A stretch of 64,000 bases of DNA, taken from assembly GCA_963849065.1 (NCBI GenBank), contig CAWKFM010000002.1, positions 434,001-498,000 of the forward strand, in the 5' to 3' direction. Both the position numbers and the translations under genes were made by a program. This stretch comes from TOLSYN sp963849065. GTDB lineage: Bacteria > Acidobacteriota > Terriglobia > Terriglobales > Acidobacteriaceae. Below, in pieces: positions 8,611 to 17,431 of this stretch (its first letter is position 1; each line of letters begins with the position of its first letter). The notes below the pieces were generated by a model. The model saw only the letters and a program-made list of their open reading frames with translations. It was not told the DNA's origin and made no database searches.

Positions 8611-9483
8611 TCAGGTTACGAACGGATCACCCAAAAACTGCAGCAGGCAGCGGTTGAACTCCGCGGGCGCTTCCTCATAGGGCAGATGGCCCACCCCCGG
8701 CAGCACCAGGAATTTTGCGTAAGAGAAGCACTTGCGCAACTCCAAACCCGAGCTGGCGGAGACCATCTCATCGTCGGCCCCCCAGAGCAGAAGCACGTGC
8801 ATGGAGGCGATGGAGGGCAGCGCCGCCTGCAGCTGCCGCATGTCTGCCCGCCATTTCCGCATCACTTCCTGCACGTACTCGTAGGAGCGCGCATCGCCGT
8901 AGTTCACCGCATATCCGGCGCGCGTCTCCGCGGTAATGCGCGACTCGTGCGAGTACATCAGCCCCATCGCATGGTCCTGCAAGGCGGCGCCCCACGAAGC
9001 CAGTCCGTTGGAAAACATTGCGCCAAATGGGGCAAGAAACGATGCCAGCTGAACGTGGGTCTCAGACATGAAAGGATGGGCGGGAGCAATCAACGCCAGG
9101 CGGCGAATCATCGGGCGGGGAGAAGCTCGGTCCTGGCTGGCGGCCAGCATGGCAACGGCGCCGCCGTGCGAGGTGGCGACCAGATCGACCTGCGAATGGC
9201 CCAGGCTGCGCAGCAGCCGCAGCAGCCGCGCGGCGGCCGCTTCCAATCCGAAATCCGCCGCGTCCGGCTCCGGCCGGTCGGAGTGTCCCATGCCCAGCAG
9301 GTCGACCGCGCAGACCTCGCGCTGCCGGGCAAAAAACTCCAGATTGTGCCGCCAGCTGAAGCTGTAGCCCATGAGTCCGTGGACAAAGACCACGGCCGGC
9401 AGCAGCCGGTGATCGCCGGCGGAGAGGCGCAGATAGCGCATGCGATGGCTTCCACAGGGAAGCCACGACTCCCGCTCCTGCAT
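8611..9483 (-). CDS. Alpha/beta hydrolase
   Basis: With the start at 9483 this is a 290-residue alpha/beta-hydrolase-fold enzyme. VVFVHGLMGYSFSW supplies the oxyanion HG motif, LVATSHGGAVAML carries the nucleophile Ser (the usual first Gly is Ala), WGADDEMV the acid, and GVGHLPYEEAP the His. The frame is open to 9735, but that extension would overlap mlaE on the other strand and has low-complexity content, so I prefer the internal ATG. Substrate is unknown. It is divergent from the lipid transporter genes. Confidence 0.85.
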   Translation of the reverse strand: MQERESWLPCGSHRMRYLRLSAGDHRLLPAVVFVHGLMGYSFSWRHNLEFFARQREVCAVDLLGMGHSDRPEPDAADFGLEAAAARLLRLLRSLGHSQVDLVATSHGGAVAMLAASQDRASPRPMIRRLALIAPAHPFMSETHVQLASFLAPFGAMFSNGLASWGAALQDHAMGLMYSHESRITAETRAGYAVNYGDARSYEYVQEVMRKWRADMRQLQAALPSIASMHVLLLWGADDEMVSASSGLELRKCFSYAKFLVLPGVGHLPYEEAPAEFNRCLLQFLGDPFVT

Positions 9484-9649
9484 GAATCTCTGGGACTGCT
9501 GCAACCGCGCTCCTTGCTGCCGGGGGGACCAACCCGACAACTGTATGCGTCCGGCGGAGGATTCGCAACTGGGACGCGGAGCTTTCCTTTTGATATAGTC
9601 GCTTAAGCGCGGCAGCGGCAAAAACCGGAGAAACGGCGTCCCGTACTGT

Positions 9650-10429
9650 ATGGCATTCTCGCTTACTGAACACGCGAAGGGCAATGTTCTGGCGGTGCAG
9701 GAGTATTCGGTCCTTTCCTGGCGCGCCTTCGCCAATCTGTTCAGCCAGCCGCGCTACATCGGCGACATTGTGCAGCAGATGGACGTCATTGGCGTGGGCT
9801 CGCTGCCCATCGTCGTCCTCACTGGCTTCTTCACCGGCGCCGTGCTGGCGCTGCAGACCGCCAACTCGCTGGCCCGCTTCGGCGCACTTTCCTTCACCGG
9901 GCAACTGGTCTCCATCTCCATGGTGCGCGAGCTGGGCCCGGTGCTCACCAGCCTGATGGTGGCCGGACGCAACGCCAGCGGCATGGCCAGCGAACTGGGC
10001 TCCATGCAGGTGACCGAGCAGATCGATGCCATGCGCGCCCTGGGCACCGATCCCACACGCAAACTGGTTACGCCGCGGCTGACGGCCACCATGTTCATGT
10101 TATTTTTCCTCACCATTATCTCTGATCTTGTGGGCCTGACCGGCGGCTCGGCCATCGCCCTGCTGCTGCTGCGCCTGGACCTGCACGAGTACTGGACATC
10201 GGCCTGGCAGATCCTAGCCTACCAAGACATATTTATGGGCTTGGTCAAGCCGGTACTGTTCGGCTTCATCATCGCCACCGTGGGCTGCTACTACGGGATG
10301 AGCGCCAAGGGCGGAACCCAGGGCGTGGGCCGCGCCACCACCCAGGCCGTGGTCGCGGCCAGCGTGCTCATCCTCGCCACAGACCTGTTTGTCACCCGCC
10401 TGCTGATGAACCTGCTGGGGCCCTTTTAG
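9650..10429 (+). CDS. MlaE/YrbE-family ABC transporter permease
   Basis: The 259-residue integral membrane protein carries the MlaE signature: GVGSLPIVVLTGFFTGAVLALQ, VRELGPVLTSLMVAGRNASGMASELGSM and EQIDAMRALGTDP. Four to five hydrophobic helices are visible. MlaE proteins form the inner-membrane core of phospholipid (or sterol/lipid) transporters with an MlaF ATPase and an MCE-domain MlaD protein. The ATPase gene follows after 3 bp. No MCE-domain gene lies in this window. Confidence 0.93.
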   Translation: MAFSLTEHAKGNVLAVQEYSVLSWRAFANLFSQPRYIGDIVQQMDVIGVGSLPIVVLTGFFTGAVLALQTANSLARFGALSFTGQLVSISMVRELGPVLTSLMVAGRNASGMASELGSMQVTEQIDAMRALGTDPTRKLVTPRLTATMFMLFFLTIISDLVGLTGGSAIALLLLRLDLHEYWTSAWQILAYQDIFMGLVKPVLFGFIIATVGCYYGMSAKGGTQGVGRATTQAVVAASVLILATDLFVTRLLMNLLGPF

Positions 10430-10432
10430 ACG

Positions 10433-11248
10433 ATGAGCGAGGCCATCCACAACGGGACGAAGGCAGTCGTCTTTGAGGATGTCAGGCTGAGCTACGATGA
10501 GCACGTCGTGCTCGACGGTCTCTCCTTCGAGGTCGAAAGTGGCGCCACCAAGGTCCTGCTGGGAGTGGCCGGTGCCGGCAAGAGCACCATCCTGAAGCTC
10601 ACTCTCGGGTTGACGCGTCCCGACAGCGGACGCATCTTTGTGCGCGGGCAGGAGATCTCGGCGATGCGCGAGACGGAACTGTTCCCCATGCGCGGCCATC
10701 TCGGAATGGTCTTTCAGGAGTCGGCCCTGTTCGACTCGCTGACGGTGGAAGACAACGTCGCCTTCCGCCTGCACGAGGAAAAAGCTCCGGAGGATGAGAT
10801 TCAGCGGCGCGTTCTGGAGGCGCTGCGCTTCGTGGAACTGGAACACACCACGGAGCTGTTTCCCGCCGAACTCTCCGGCGGCATGCGGCGCCGCGTGGCC
10901 ATCGCGCGCGCCATGATCTCCAACCCCGAGGTCTTGCTCTACGACTCGCCTACCGCGGGCCTGGACCCGGTGACCTCGACCACGATCGTGGAGCTGCTGG
11001 TGAAACAGCGCGACGTTTACAAGTCCAGCGCGCTGCTGGTGACCCACCGCCTGCAGGACGCCTTCACCATGGCGACGCACTACTTTAACCCGCAACAAAA
11101 CAAGATGACGCCGGTGCCGCGCGGATGGGACTGGGATGCAAAGACAACTTTCCTGGTGTTGAAAGACGGCAAAAAACTGTTCGAAGGAGACGCCAATGAA
11201 ATCGCGAACTCCAACGACAGCTACATCCGCGAATATCTGACGCTATGA
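10433..11248 (+). CDS. MlaF-like ABC transporter ATP-binding protein
   Basis: This 271-residue ATPase has Walker A GVAGAGKST, Q-loop VFQESALFD, signature ELSGGMRRRVAIARA, Walker B VLLYDSPTAGLDP and the H-loop TH. It should power the adjacent MlaE permease. The residue after the Walker B Asp is Ser, where the catalytic Glu normally stands (DEP becomes DSP). The C-terminal ~60 residues extend past the core domain. The last six bases overlap the convergent murG stop. Confidence 0.92.
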   Translation: MSEAIHNGTKAVVFEDVRLSYDEHVVLDGLSFEVESGATKVLLGVAGAGKSTILKLTLGLTRPDSGRIFVRGQEISAMRETELFPMRGHLGMVFQESALFDSLTVEDNVAFRLHEEKAPEDEIQRRVLEALRFVELEHTTELFPAELSGGMRRRVAIARAMISNPEVLLYDSPTAGLDPVTSTTIVELLVKQRDVYKSSALLVTHRLQDAFTMATHYFNPQQNKMTPVPRGWDWDAKTTFLVLKDGKKLFEGDANEIANSNDSYIREYLTL

Positions 11249-12334
11249 AGATTTGGCCGCGGATTTGCGGACCATGGATTTCTCCGCTGCGCTGATTGCC
11301 ATCCCGGCAATGTGAGCGGTGGCATCGCGGTGCGCCAGCGCGCGGGCCTTGACTCCCATCGCGGCCATACGTTCCGGCGATTTCAGCAGTGCGGTCACTT
11401 CGTTGATGAATCGCTCGCCGGTCAACTCGCTCTCCGGAATCAGCAAGGCAGCCCCGGCCCGTGCGAGCAGTTCGGCGTTGCGCAGTTGATGGTCGTCGGC
11501 GGCTCCGGGAAACGGCACAAAGAGGGCGCACTTGCCGGCCGCCGCAATCTCGGCCACCGTGGAGGCGCCGGAGCGGCAGACGATCAGGTCGGCGTCGGCA
11601 AAGCGCTGCGCCATGTCATCGAGAAACGCGTGGGCTTCCACTCCGATGCCGGCGCTTTCGTAGAACTGGCGCAACTCCGCCAACTCGCGCTCACCGGTCT
11701 GGTGCACGATCTTCAAACCCGGATTTTTTTGGAACAACTCCGCGGCGCACTCGCGGACGATGCGGTTCAAGGCGCGCGCGCCCTGGCTGCCGCCGAAGAC
11801 CAGCAGCGTAGGCGGCGGGCTCGGCCGCGCAGGCAGCGCGAAAAACGCGGGTCGCACCGGAACTCCGGTCACCTCAAACCGGGGAAACCACTTCCCCGTC
11901 TGCTCAAAGTGGACCGCAGCGTTGGCGGAGTAGCGGGCCACCGCGCGGTTGGCAAAGCCGGGCACCACGTTGGGCTCAAACAGTACGACCGGAATGCGCA
12001 GCAGCACCGCCGCCATCGTCGCCGGACCGGCCGCATAGCCCCCCACGCCGATCACCACCTGCGCCTGGAAGCCGCGCAGAATGCGCATCGCAGAGAAGAT
12101 CGATAATGGTAAATCTATCAGGGTGCGCAGGCGGGTGGCTAGACTGACGCGGTTGAGCGCGCCGGCCTTGACCAAGTGAAGCGGGAAGCCGGCCTTGGGA
12201 ACCAGCCGGGTTTCAATGCCGCGCGCGGTACCCACAAACGCGGCTTCGTGTCCGTGGTTGCGGAGCTCTTCGGCAATGGCGAGGGCGGGAATCACATGGC
12301 CGCCGGTGCCGCCGCCGGCAAGGACGATCTTCAT
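11243..12334 (-). CDS. murG: UDP-N-acetylglucosamine--lipid I N-acetylglucosaminyltransferase
   Basis: The 363-residue peripheral membrane enzyme adds GlcNAc to lipid I to make lipid II. It begins MKIVLAGGGTGGHVIPALAIA and contains GGYAAGP, GGSQGARALNRIV and the UDP-GlcNAc-binding CRSGASTVAEIAAAGKCALFVPFP. Length is normal. It is the last gene of the dcw operon here, one base after ftsW, and converges on the MlaF-like gene with overlapping stops. murC, ftsQ, ftsA and ftsZ do not follow. Confidence 0.97.
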   Translation of the reverse strand: MKIVLAGGGTGGHVIPALAIAEELRNHGHEAAFVGTARGIETRLVPKAGFPLHLVKAGALNRVSLATRLRTLIDLPLSIFSAMRILRGFQAQVVIGVGGYAAGPATMAAVLLRIPVVLFEPNVVPGFANRAVARYSANAAVHFEQTGKWFPRFEVTGVPVRPAFFALPARPSPPPTLLVFGGSQGARALNRIVRECAAELFQKNPGLKIVHQTGERELAELRQFYESAGIGVEAHAFLDDMAQRFADADLIVCRSGASTVAEIAAAGKCALFVPFPGAADDHQLRNAELLARAGAALLIPESELTGERFINEVTALLKSPERMAAMGVKARALAHRDATAHIAGMAISAAEKSMVRKSAAKSS

Positions 12335-12335
12335 C

Positions 12336-13427
12336 TCAATCCGTCTGCTGCGTAATGTTGAGCAGCACGCCCACGCAGGCCAGGGTGACGATGAGCGACG
12401 AGCCGCCGTAGGAGACGAACGGCAGGGGAATCCCCTTGGTGGGAAGCAGCCCGAGCACCACGCTCATGTTGAAGAACGCCTGGATGCCGATCATGGCCGT
12501 GATGCCGACGGCCAGCAGCCGGGCAAAGTTGTCACGCGTGCGCCATGCTGCGCGCAATCCGCGGTAGCAGAAAAACGCAAAGGCCGCGACGAAGCAGACC
12601 GCGCCGATCAAGCCCAGCTCCTCGGAGACCACGGCGAAGATGAAGTCGGTTTGCGGCTCGGGCAGGTAGAAGAGCTTCTGCTTGCCCTCCATCAGCCCCA
12701 GGCCGGTGAGTCCTCCGGTGCCCACGGCAATCAGCGATTGAAAGATCTGGAAGCCGGAGCCCTGCGGGTCCGCCAGGGGATGGACAAAGGCCATCAGGCG
12801 GCGGAAGCGCCACGCGGTGCGGAAGAGCAGGAAGTACAGCGGCAAGGCCGCGATTCCCAGCGCGTAGAGGTAGTATTTCCTTTCCATGCCGCAGATGAAC
12901 AGGATGGCACAGGTAATAAACGCGCAGGTCATCGCCGTTCCCAGGTCGGGCTGAGCTACGATCAGCACGCTGAAAACCGCCGTGGGCGCCACCGCCGGCA
13001 ACAGGGTATGGCGCAGATCGGTAATGGAGCGCAGACGGCTCTCCAAAAAGTGAGCCATGAAGAGAATGATGGCGGGCTTGGCCAGCTCCGACGGTTGGAA
13101 CGATAAGAAGCCGAGCTTGATCCAGCGGTGCGTGTTATGCGAGCGGTCCAGGAAAAACACCGCGAACAGAAAAATCGATGTGATGCCCAGGCAGGTAAAG
13201 ACCAGCGCCGGCCGGTTGAGCTTGCGGTAGTCCAGATGCATAAGGCCGAACATGGCTGAAAGGCCGATGACGGCGAAGATGCCCTGCTTCACCAGAAACG
13301 CAGTCTCGGAGCCGAACTTCTCCTTGGCCACGATGGCCGAGGCGCTGAAGACCATCACCAGTCCGGCGAAGACCATCAGCAGGGTCACGCCGAACAACCA
13401 CCGATCCATGCTGTCGCGCTTGGCCAC
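12336..13427 (-). CDS. ftsW: Lipid II polymerase / division protein, SEDS family
   Basis: The 363-residue protein has about ten hydrophobic helices and the SEDS signature GLLPTKGIPLPFVSYGGSS near the C-terminus. QPDLGTAM in the middle and FQPSELAKPA are also typical. FtsW polymerises septal glycan with its partner transpeptidase FtsI, encoded upstream in the same operon. It overlaps the murD stop by one base. Confidence 0.96.
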   Translation of the reverse strand: MAKRDSMDRWLFGVTLLMVFAGLVMVFSASAIVAKEKFGSETAFLVKQGIFAVIGLSAMFGLMHLDYRKLNRPALVFTCLGITSIFLFAVFFLDRSHNTHRWIKLGFLSFQPSELAKPAIILFMAHFLESRLRSITDLRHTLLPAVAPTAVFSVLIVAQPDLGTAMTCAFITCAILFICGMERKYYLYALGIAALPLYFLLFRTAWRFRRLMAFVHPLADPQGSGFQIFQSLIAVGTGGLTGLGLMEGKQKLFYLPEPQTDFIFAVVSEELGLIGAVCFVAAFAFFCYRGLRAAWRTRDNFARLLAVGITAMIGIQAFFNMSVVLGLLPTKGIPLPFVSYGGSSLIVTLACVGVLLNITQQTD

Positions 13428-14842
13428 TACTTACCTCCGCCATGCAGGGCAGGCGCGGTGCCTGCCAGGGATTGCACCAGCTCTTTGAAGACGCGCCCGC
13501 GGTGCTCGTAGCTGGAGAACTGGTCGTAGCTGGCGCAGGCTGGCGCCAGCAGCACGATGTCGCCCGCGACCGCCAATTCCGCGGCTTCGCGCACGGCCGC
13601 CTGCAGCGTCTGCACGCTCCGCACCGGAGCCGCGCCGCTGATTTGCAATTCGATTTTGGCCGCGGCCTCACCGATGGTGTACACCTGCTTCACCCGCGCG
13701 GCGAGCAGCGGCTTCAGCACGCTGTAGTCGCTGTCCTTGTCACGCCCCCCGAGGATGAGGTGAACGTTGGCCGGAAACGACTCCAGCGCCTTGATCGTCG
13801 CATCCACGTTGGTGGCCTTGGAATCGTTGTAATACTGCACCCCGCGCAGCGTGGCCACGTACTCCAGGCGATGCTCCACGGCGCGAAAATCCTTCACCGC
13901 GCGGCGAATGGCCGCAGGCTCCACTCCGGCGGCCATGCCGATGGTAACGGCGGCCAGCACGTTCTCTACATTGTGCGCGCCCTTCAGCGCAATCTCGGCC
14001 AGCGGCATGATCTCTAACATGTCCTGATTACGAGACACGGCGTCGCGAACCACAATCGCGTCATCTTTCACGAACGCGCCGCGCTCCACCTCATGCTTGC
14101 GGCTGAACCACAGCAGCGCCGGATTCAATTCCGGCTTGATTCCCTTGGCCAGTTGGCGCGTAGCTTCGTGATCAAAGTTCAACACCGCGAAGTCGCCCGC
14201 GCCCTGGTTCTCGAAGATGCGCGCTTTGGCTGCGATGTACTGCTCCATCGAACCGTGACGGTCGAGGTGATCGGGCGTGAGGTTGAGTACCGCGGCGATA
14301 TGCGGATGAAAGCTCTCGATCGTCTCCAGCTGAAAACTTGAAATCTCCAGCACCACCCAGGTGTCGGGCGTTGACTGATCGACGAAGGTGATGGCCGGGG
14401 TGCCGATGTTTCCCCCCACCAGTGTCTTGCCTCCGCCGGAGGCGATGATTTCGCCGGTCAGCGTGGTGGTGGTGGTCTTGCCGTTGGAGCCGGTGATGGC
14501 GATGATCTTGCCTTCGAGGAAGCGCGCGGTCAGCTCGATTTCGCCGATGATCGGAATTCCGAGATTGCGCGCATGTTGCAGCGCGGCCAGGTCGCTGGGA
14601 ACGCCGGGGCTGACCACGATCAGATCCTGATTGCTGAAGGTGCGCTCGCCATGCTTGCCGGTCTCCACCGTAATGCCGCAGTCCAGCAGCGCCGGAATCT
14701 CACCGCGCAGCTGGTCTTCGCGCTTGGCGTCGCTGACGGTGACCAGGGCGCCGCGCGAGGCCAGGAACAGCGCCGAGGCCACGCCCGACTTGCCCAGTCC
14801 AACCACCAGAACCCGCTTGCCTTTGACTTCCATACACTTCAT
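13427..14842 (-). CDS. murD: UDP-N-acetylmuramoyl-L-alanine--D-glutamate ligase
   Basis: The cytoplasmic Mur ligase adds D-glutamate to UDP-MurNAc-L-Ala. Visible are the N-terminal Rossmann loop VLVVGLGKSGVASA, the ATP loop ITGSNGKTTTT, NLTPDHLDRHGSMEQY and YYNDSKATNVDAT. The ATG at 14842 sits after GGAAGG and gives 471 residues; an ATG at 14833 (MEVKGKR) is also possible. The longer open frame to 14950 overlaps mraY and is unlikely. Confidence 0.95.
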   Translation of the reverse strand: MKCMEVKGKRVLVVGLGKSGVASALFLASRGALVTVSDAKREDQLRGEIPALLDCGITVETGKHGERTFSNQDLIVVSPGVPSDLAALQHARNLGIPIIGEIELTARFLEGKIIAITGSNGKTTTTTLTGEIIASGGGKTLVGGNIGTPAITFVDQSTPDTWVVLEISSFQLETIESFHPHIAAVLNLTPDHLDRHGSMEQYIAAKARIFENQGAGDFAVLNFDHEATRQLAKGIKPELNPALLWFSRKHEVERGAFVKDDAIVVRDAVSRNQDMLEIMPLAEIALKGAHNVENVLAAVTIGMAAGVEPAAIRRAVKDFRAVEHRLEYVATLRGVQYYNDSKATNVDATIKALESFPANVHLILGGRDKDSDYSVLKPLLAARVKQVYTIGEAAAKIELQISGAAPVRSVQTLQAAVREAAELAVAGDIVLLAPACASYDQFSSYEHRGRVFKELVQSLAGTAPALHGGGK

Positions 14843-14862
14843 CCTGCCTTCCAGCTCTAAAC

Positions 14863-16002
14863 TTACCGCAATTTCAGCGTGGTGAGCGCGAACAATGCGA
14901 AGATCAGCGACGCGATCCAGAAGCGCACAATCACCTTCGACTCCGACCAACCCAGCTGCTCGAAATGATGATGCAGCGGCGCCATCAGAAAAATGCGCTT
15001 GCCGCGTAGCTTGAACGAGCCCACCTGCAGAATCACCGAGAGCGCCTCCAGCACAAAAATTCCGCCGATAAAGGGCAGCAGCAGCTCCTGCTTGATGATG
15101 ACCGCAACCGTGCCGATGGCGCCGCCCAGAGCGAGCGATCCCACGTCACCCATAAAGACCTCGGCCGGATGCGTGTTGTACCAGAGGAAGCCGATGGAGG
15201 CGCCCACCATGGCGCCGCAGAAGATCGTCAACTCGCCCACCATGGGCATCCTCTGCAGCTCCAGATATTCGGAGAACTGGGCGTGGCCGCTGACATAGGT
15301 GAGCACCGTCAGCGCCCCGGCCGCAATCAGCGTGCAGCCGATGGCGAGCCCATCGAGCCCGTCGGTCAGGTTGACCGCATTGGTGGAGCCGACCAGTACG
15401 AAGATAACGAAAACGATGAAGGGCAAAAATGCAATCGGCCACAGATGAGGATGGCGGACCAAGGGACCGAGCACCAGGTTCGGGCGGAATTTCTTGAAGA
15501 ACGGCACCATCAGGCGGGTGGAGTATTGACCCCAGGCCTGCATGAAAATCAGCGCCACGGCAATGACGAAGCCGACCAGGGTTTGCAGCAGCAGCTTGCT
15601 GCGCCCGTTCAATCCCAGGTTCTGCTTGCGCACAACTTTCAGATAGTCGTCGGCAAAACCGATGGCGCCGAAGGCCAGCGTGGAGCCCACGGCCAGCCAG
15701 ACGAAGGCGTTGGACAGGTCCGACCAGAGTAGCGTGGGCAGCACGATGGAGACTACGATCAGCAGGCCTCCCATGGTCGGCGTGCCGGCTTTCTTCTGAT
15801 GCGAGCGCGGACCCTCCTCGCGGATATACTGGCCGATCTGGAACTCGCGCAGGCGGCGGATCACCGACGGACCGATGATGAGCGCCATGAACAGCGCGGT
15901 CAGGCTGGCAAAGGCCGTGCGGAACGTGAGATAGCGGAAGATGCGGAACGGTCCCACGTTGAAGTGCCGGAATATGTATTCGTATAAAAGCCAATAAAGC
16001 AA
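14863..16002 (-). CDS. mraY: Phospho-N-acetylmuramoyl-pentapeptide transferase
   Basis: This integral membrane enzyme moves phospho-MurNAc-pentapeptide to undecaprenyl phosphate, forming lipid I. It shows GFADDYLKV, NLTDGLDGLAIG, WYNTHPAEVFMGDVGSLALGG and the C-terminal HHHFEQLGWSESKV. I chose a TTG start at 16002 (LLYWLLYEY), giving 379 residues, because family proteins begin at this motif. The first ATG, at 16095, would add 31 unrelated residues and overlap murF. Confidence 0.93.
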   Translation of the reverse strand: MLYWLLYEYIFRHFNVGPFRIFRYLTFRTAFASLTALFMALIIGPSVIRRLREFQIGQYIREEGPRSHQKKAGTPTMGGLLIVVSIVLPTLLWSDLSNAFVWLAVGSTLAFGAIGFADDYLKVVRKQNLGLNGRSKLLLQTLVGFVIAVALIFMQAWGQYSTRLMVPFFKKFRPNLVLGPLVRHPHLWPIAFLPFIVFVIFVLVGSTNAVNLTDGLDGLAIGCTLIAAGALTVLTYVSGHAQFSEYLELQRMPMVGELTIFCGAMVGASIGFLWYNTHPAEVFMGDVGSLALGGAIGTVAVIIKQELLLPFIGGIFVLEALSVILQVGSFKLRGKRIFLMAPLHHHFEQLGWSESKVIVRFWIASLIFALFALTTLKLR

Positions 16003-16057
16003 AGTTTCCCCGATCGTTGCGCGGACCGATGCCCGCGGTTGAACTAACCTTATTGAA

Positions 16058-17431
16058 CTAAACTTTTCGTTGCGCCACAAACACCGCGAGCGCACGCTCC
16101 AGGCCCACGCCGCGCGAAGCCTTCAGCAGCACCGCATCGCCCTCGCGCAGATTCCGCGCCAGCCATTCGCCCGCCAGCTCGGGCGTCTCCACAAACTCCG
16201 AGGCCACGCCGGCCGAAGCCGCGCCTTCGGCAATCAGCTCGCCGTTGCCGCGCACGCCCACTACGTAATCAATCTTCTGTTCCGCCATCTTGCGGCCGCA
16301 CTCGCGATGCAGTTCGGGCGAAACCGGACCCAGCTCCAACATCTCGCCGGCGATCACCACGCGCCGCAGCGCCGGCGTCTGCGCCAGCGCCGCCACCATG
16401 CTGTCCAGGGCTTCAGGATTCGAATTGTAGCAATCGTTGATGAGGATCGCGCCATAGGCTTCGCACACTTCGCCGCGCTTGTCTCCCGCGCTGAGCGAAG
16501 ACAAACGGGAGACGGCATCGTAGGGCTTCACGCCGTGCTCGGCGGCCACGGCCACCGCCACCAACGCGTTCAGCACGTTGTGGCGTCCCAACAGGGACAG
16601 CTTGGCGGGCTCGCGGAAGCCGGGACCGACCACGTCAAACCCTGAACCCAGCACGCCGCGCATCACAAGATTCTCGGCGCGGTAGTCGCAGGGATGGTCG
16701 ATGCCATAGAGCGTAACGTGGCCGTGAAAATCGCGGCCGAATTGCGACACATACGGATCGTCGGCGTTGAGAAACGCATGGCCGCCCGCGGGCAGCGCTT
16801 CAATCAACTCGTACTTGGAGCGTGCGATGCCCGCCTGCGTGCCGAAACTTTCCAGATGCGCCAGGCCGACGTTGGTCACCACGCCATCGTCGGGCGCAGC
16901 AATCTTCGCCAGCGTGGCGATCTCGCCCGCGTGCGACATGCCCATCTCGATCACCGCAAAATCATGTTGGGCCTCCAGACGCAGCAGCTGCATCGGCAGT
17001 CCGAAATGATTGTTGAGATTGCCCAGCGACTTCAGCACGTGGAACTGCGCGCTGAGCACGTGCGCAATGCAATCCTTGGTGGTGGTCTTGCCCGCCGAGC
17101 CAGTGACGGCGATCAGCTTTTTGCCCCACAGCCGCCGCGCCGCCGCGCCCAGGTTCTGCAAGGCCAGCGTGGTATCGGCCACCACCACGAGCTGCGAGTG
17201 ATCGGCAAAGCGCGCAAGCTGGCCTGCGCTGATGACGGCAGCCACCGCACCGGCTTGCAGCGCGACTTCCACGTAATCATGTCCATCCAGGCGCTCGCCC
17301 TTGAGGGCGAAGAACAGATCGCCCGGACGCAGCGTGCGCGTGTCGATGGAGTAGCCTTCGGCAACCGCGGCATGATCGAAGCGGCCGCTTGCCTGGGTGA
17401 ACTCCGCAACCCTGCTCAACGGAAGCCTCAT
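16058..17431 (-). CDS. murF: UDP-N-acetylmuramoyl-tripeptide--D-alanyl-D-alanine ligase
   Basis: The 457-residue ligase adds D-Ala-D-Ala to the UDP-MurNAc-tripeptide. The N-terminal substrate domain (GYSIDTRTLRPGDLFFALKGERLDGHDYV) is followed by the ATP loop AVTGSAGKTTTKD, NNHFGLP and LINDCYNSNPEA. It overlaps the murE stop by four bases (ATGA), so it is probably translationally coupled. Confidence 0.96.
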   Translation of the reverse strand: MRLPLSRVAEFTQASGRFDHAAVAEGYSIDTRTLRPGDLFFALKGERLDGHDYVEVALQAGAVAAVISAGQLARFADHSQLVVVADTTLALQNLGAAARRLWGKKLIAVTGSAGKTTTKDCIAHVLSAQFHVLKSLGNLNNHFGLPMQLLRLEAQHDFAVIEMGMSHAGEIATLAKIAAPDDGVVTNVGLAHLESFGTQAGIARSKYELIEALPAGGHAFLNADDPYVSQFGRDFHGHVTLYGIDHPCDYRAENLVMRGVLGSGFDVVGPGFREPAKLSLLGRHNVLNALVAVAVAAEHGVKPYDAVSRLSSLSAGDKRGEVCEAYGAILINDCYNSNPEALDSMVAALAQTPALRRVVIAGEMLELGPVSPELHRECGRKMAEQKIDYVVGVRGNGELIAEGAASAGVASEFVETPELAGEWLARNLREGDAVLLKASRGVGLERALAVFVAQRKV

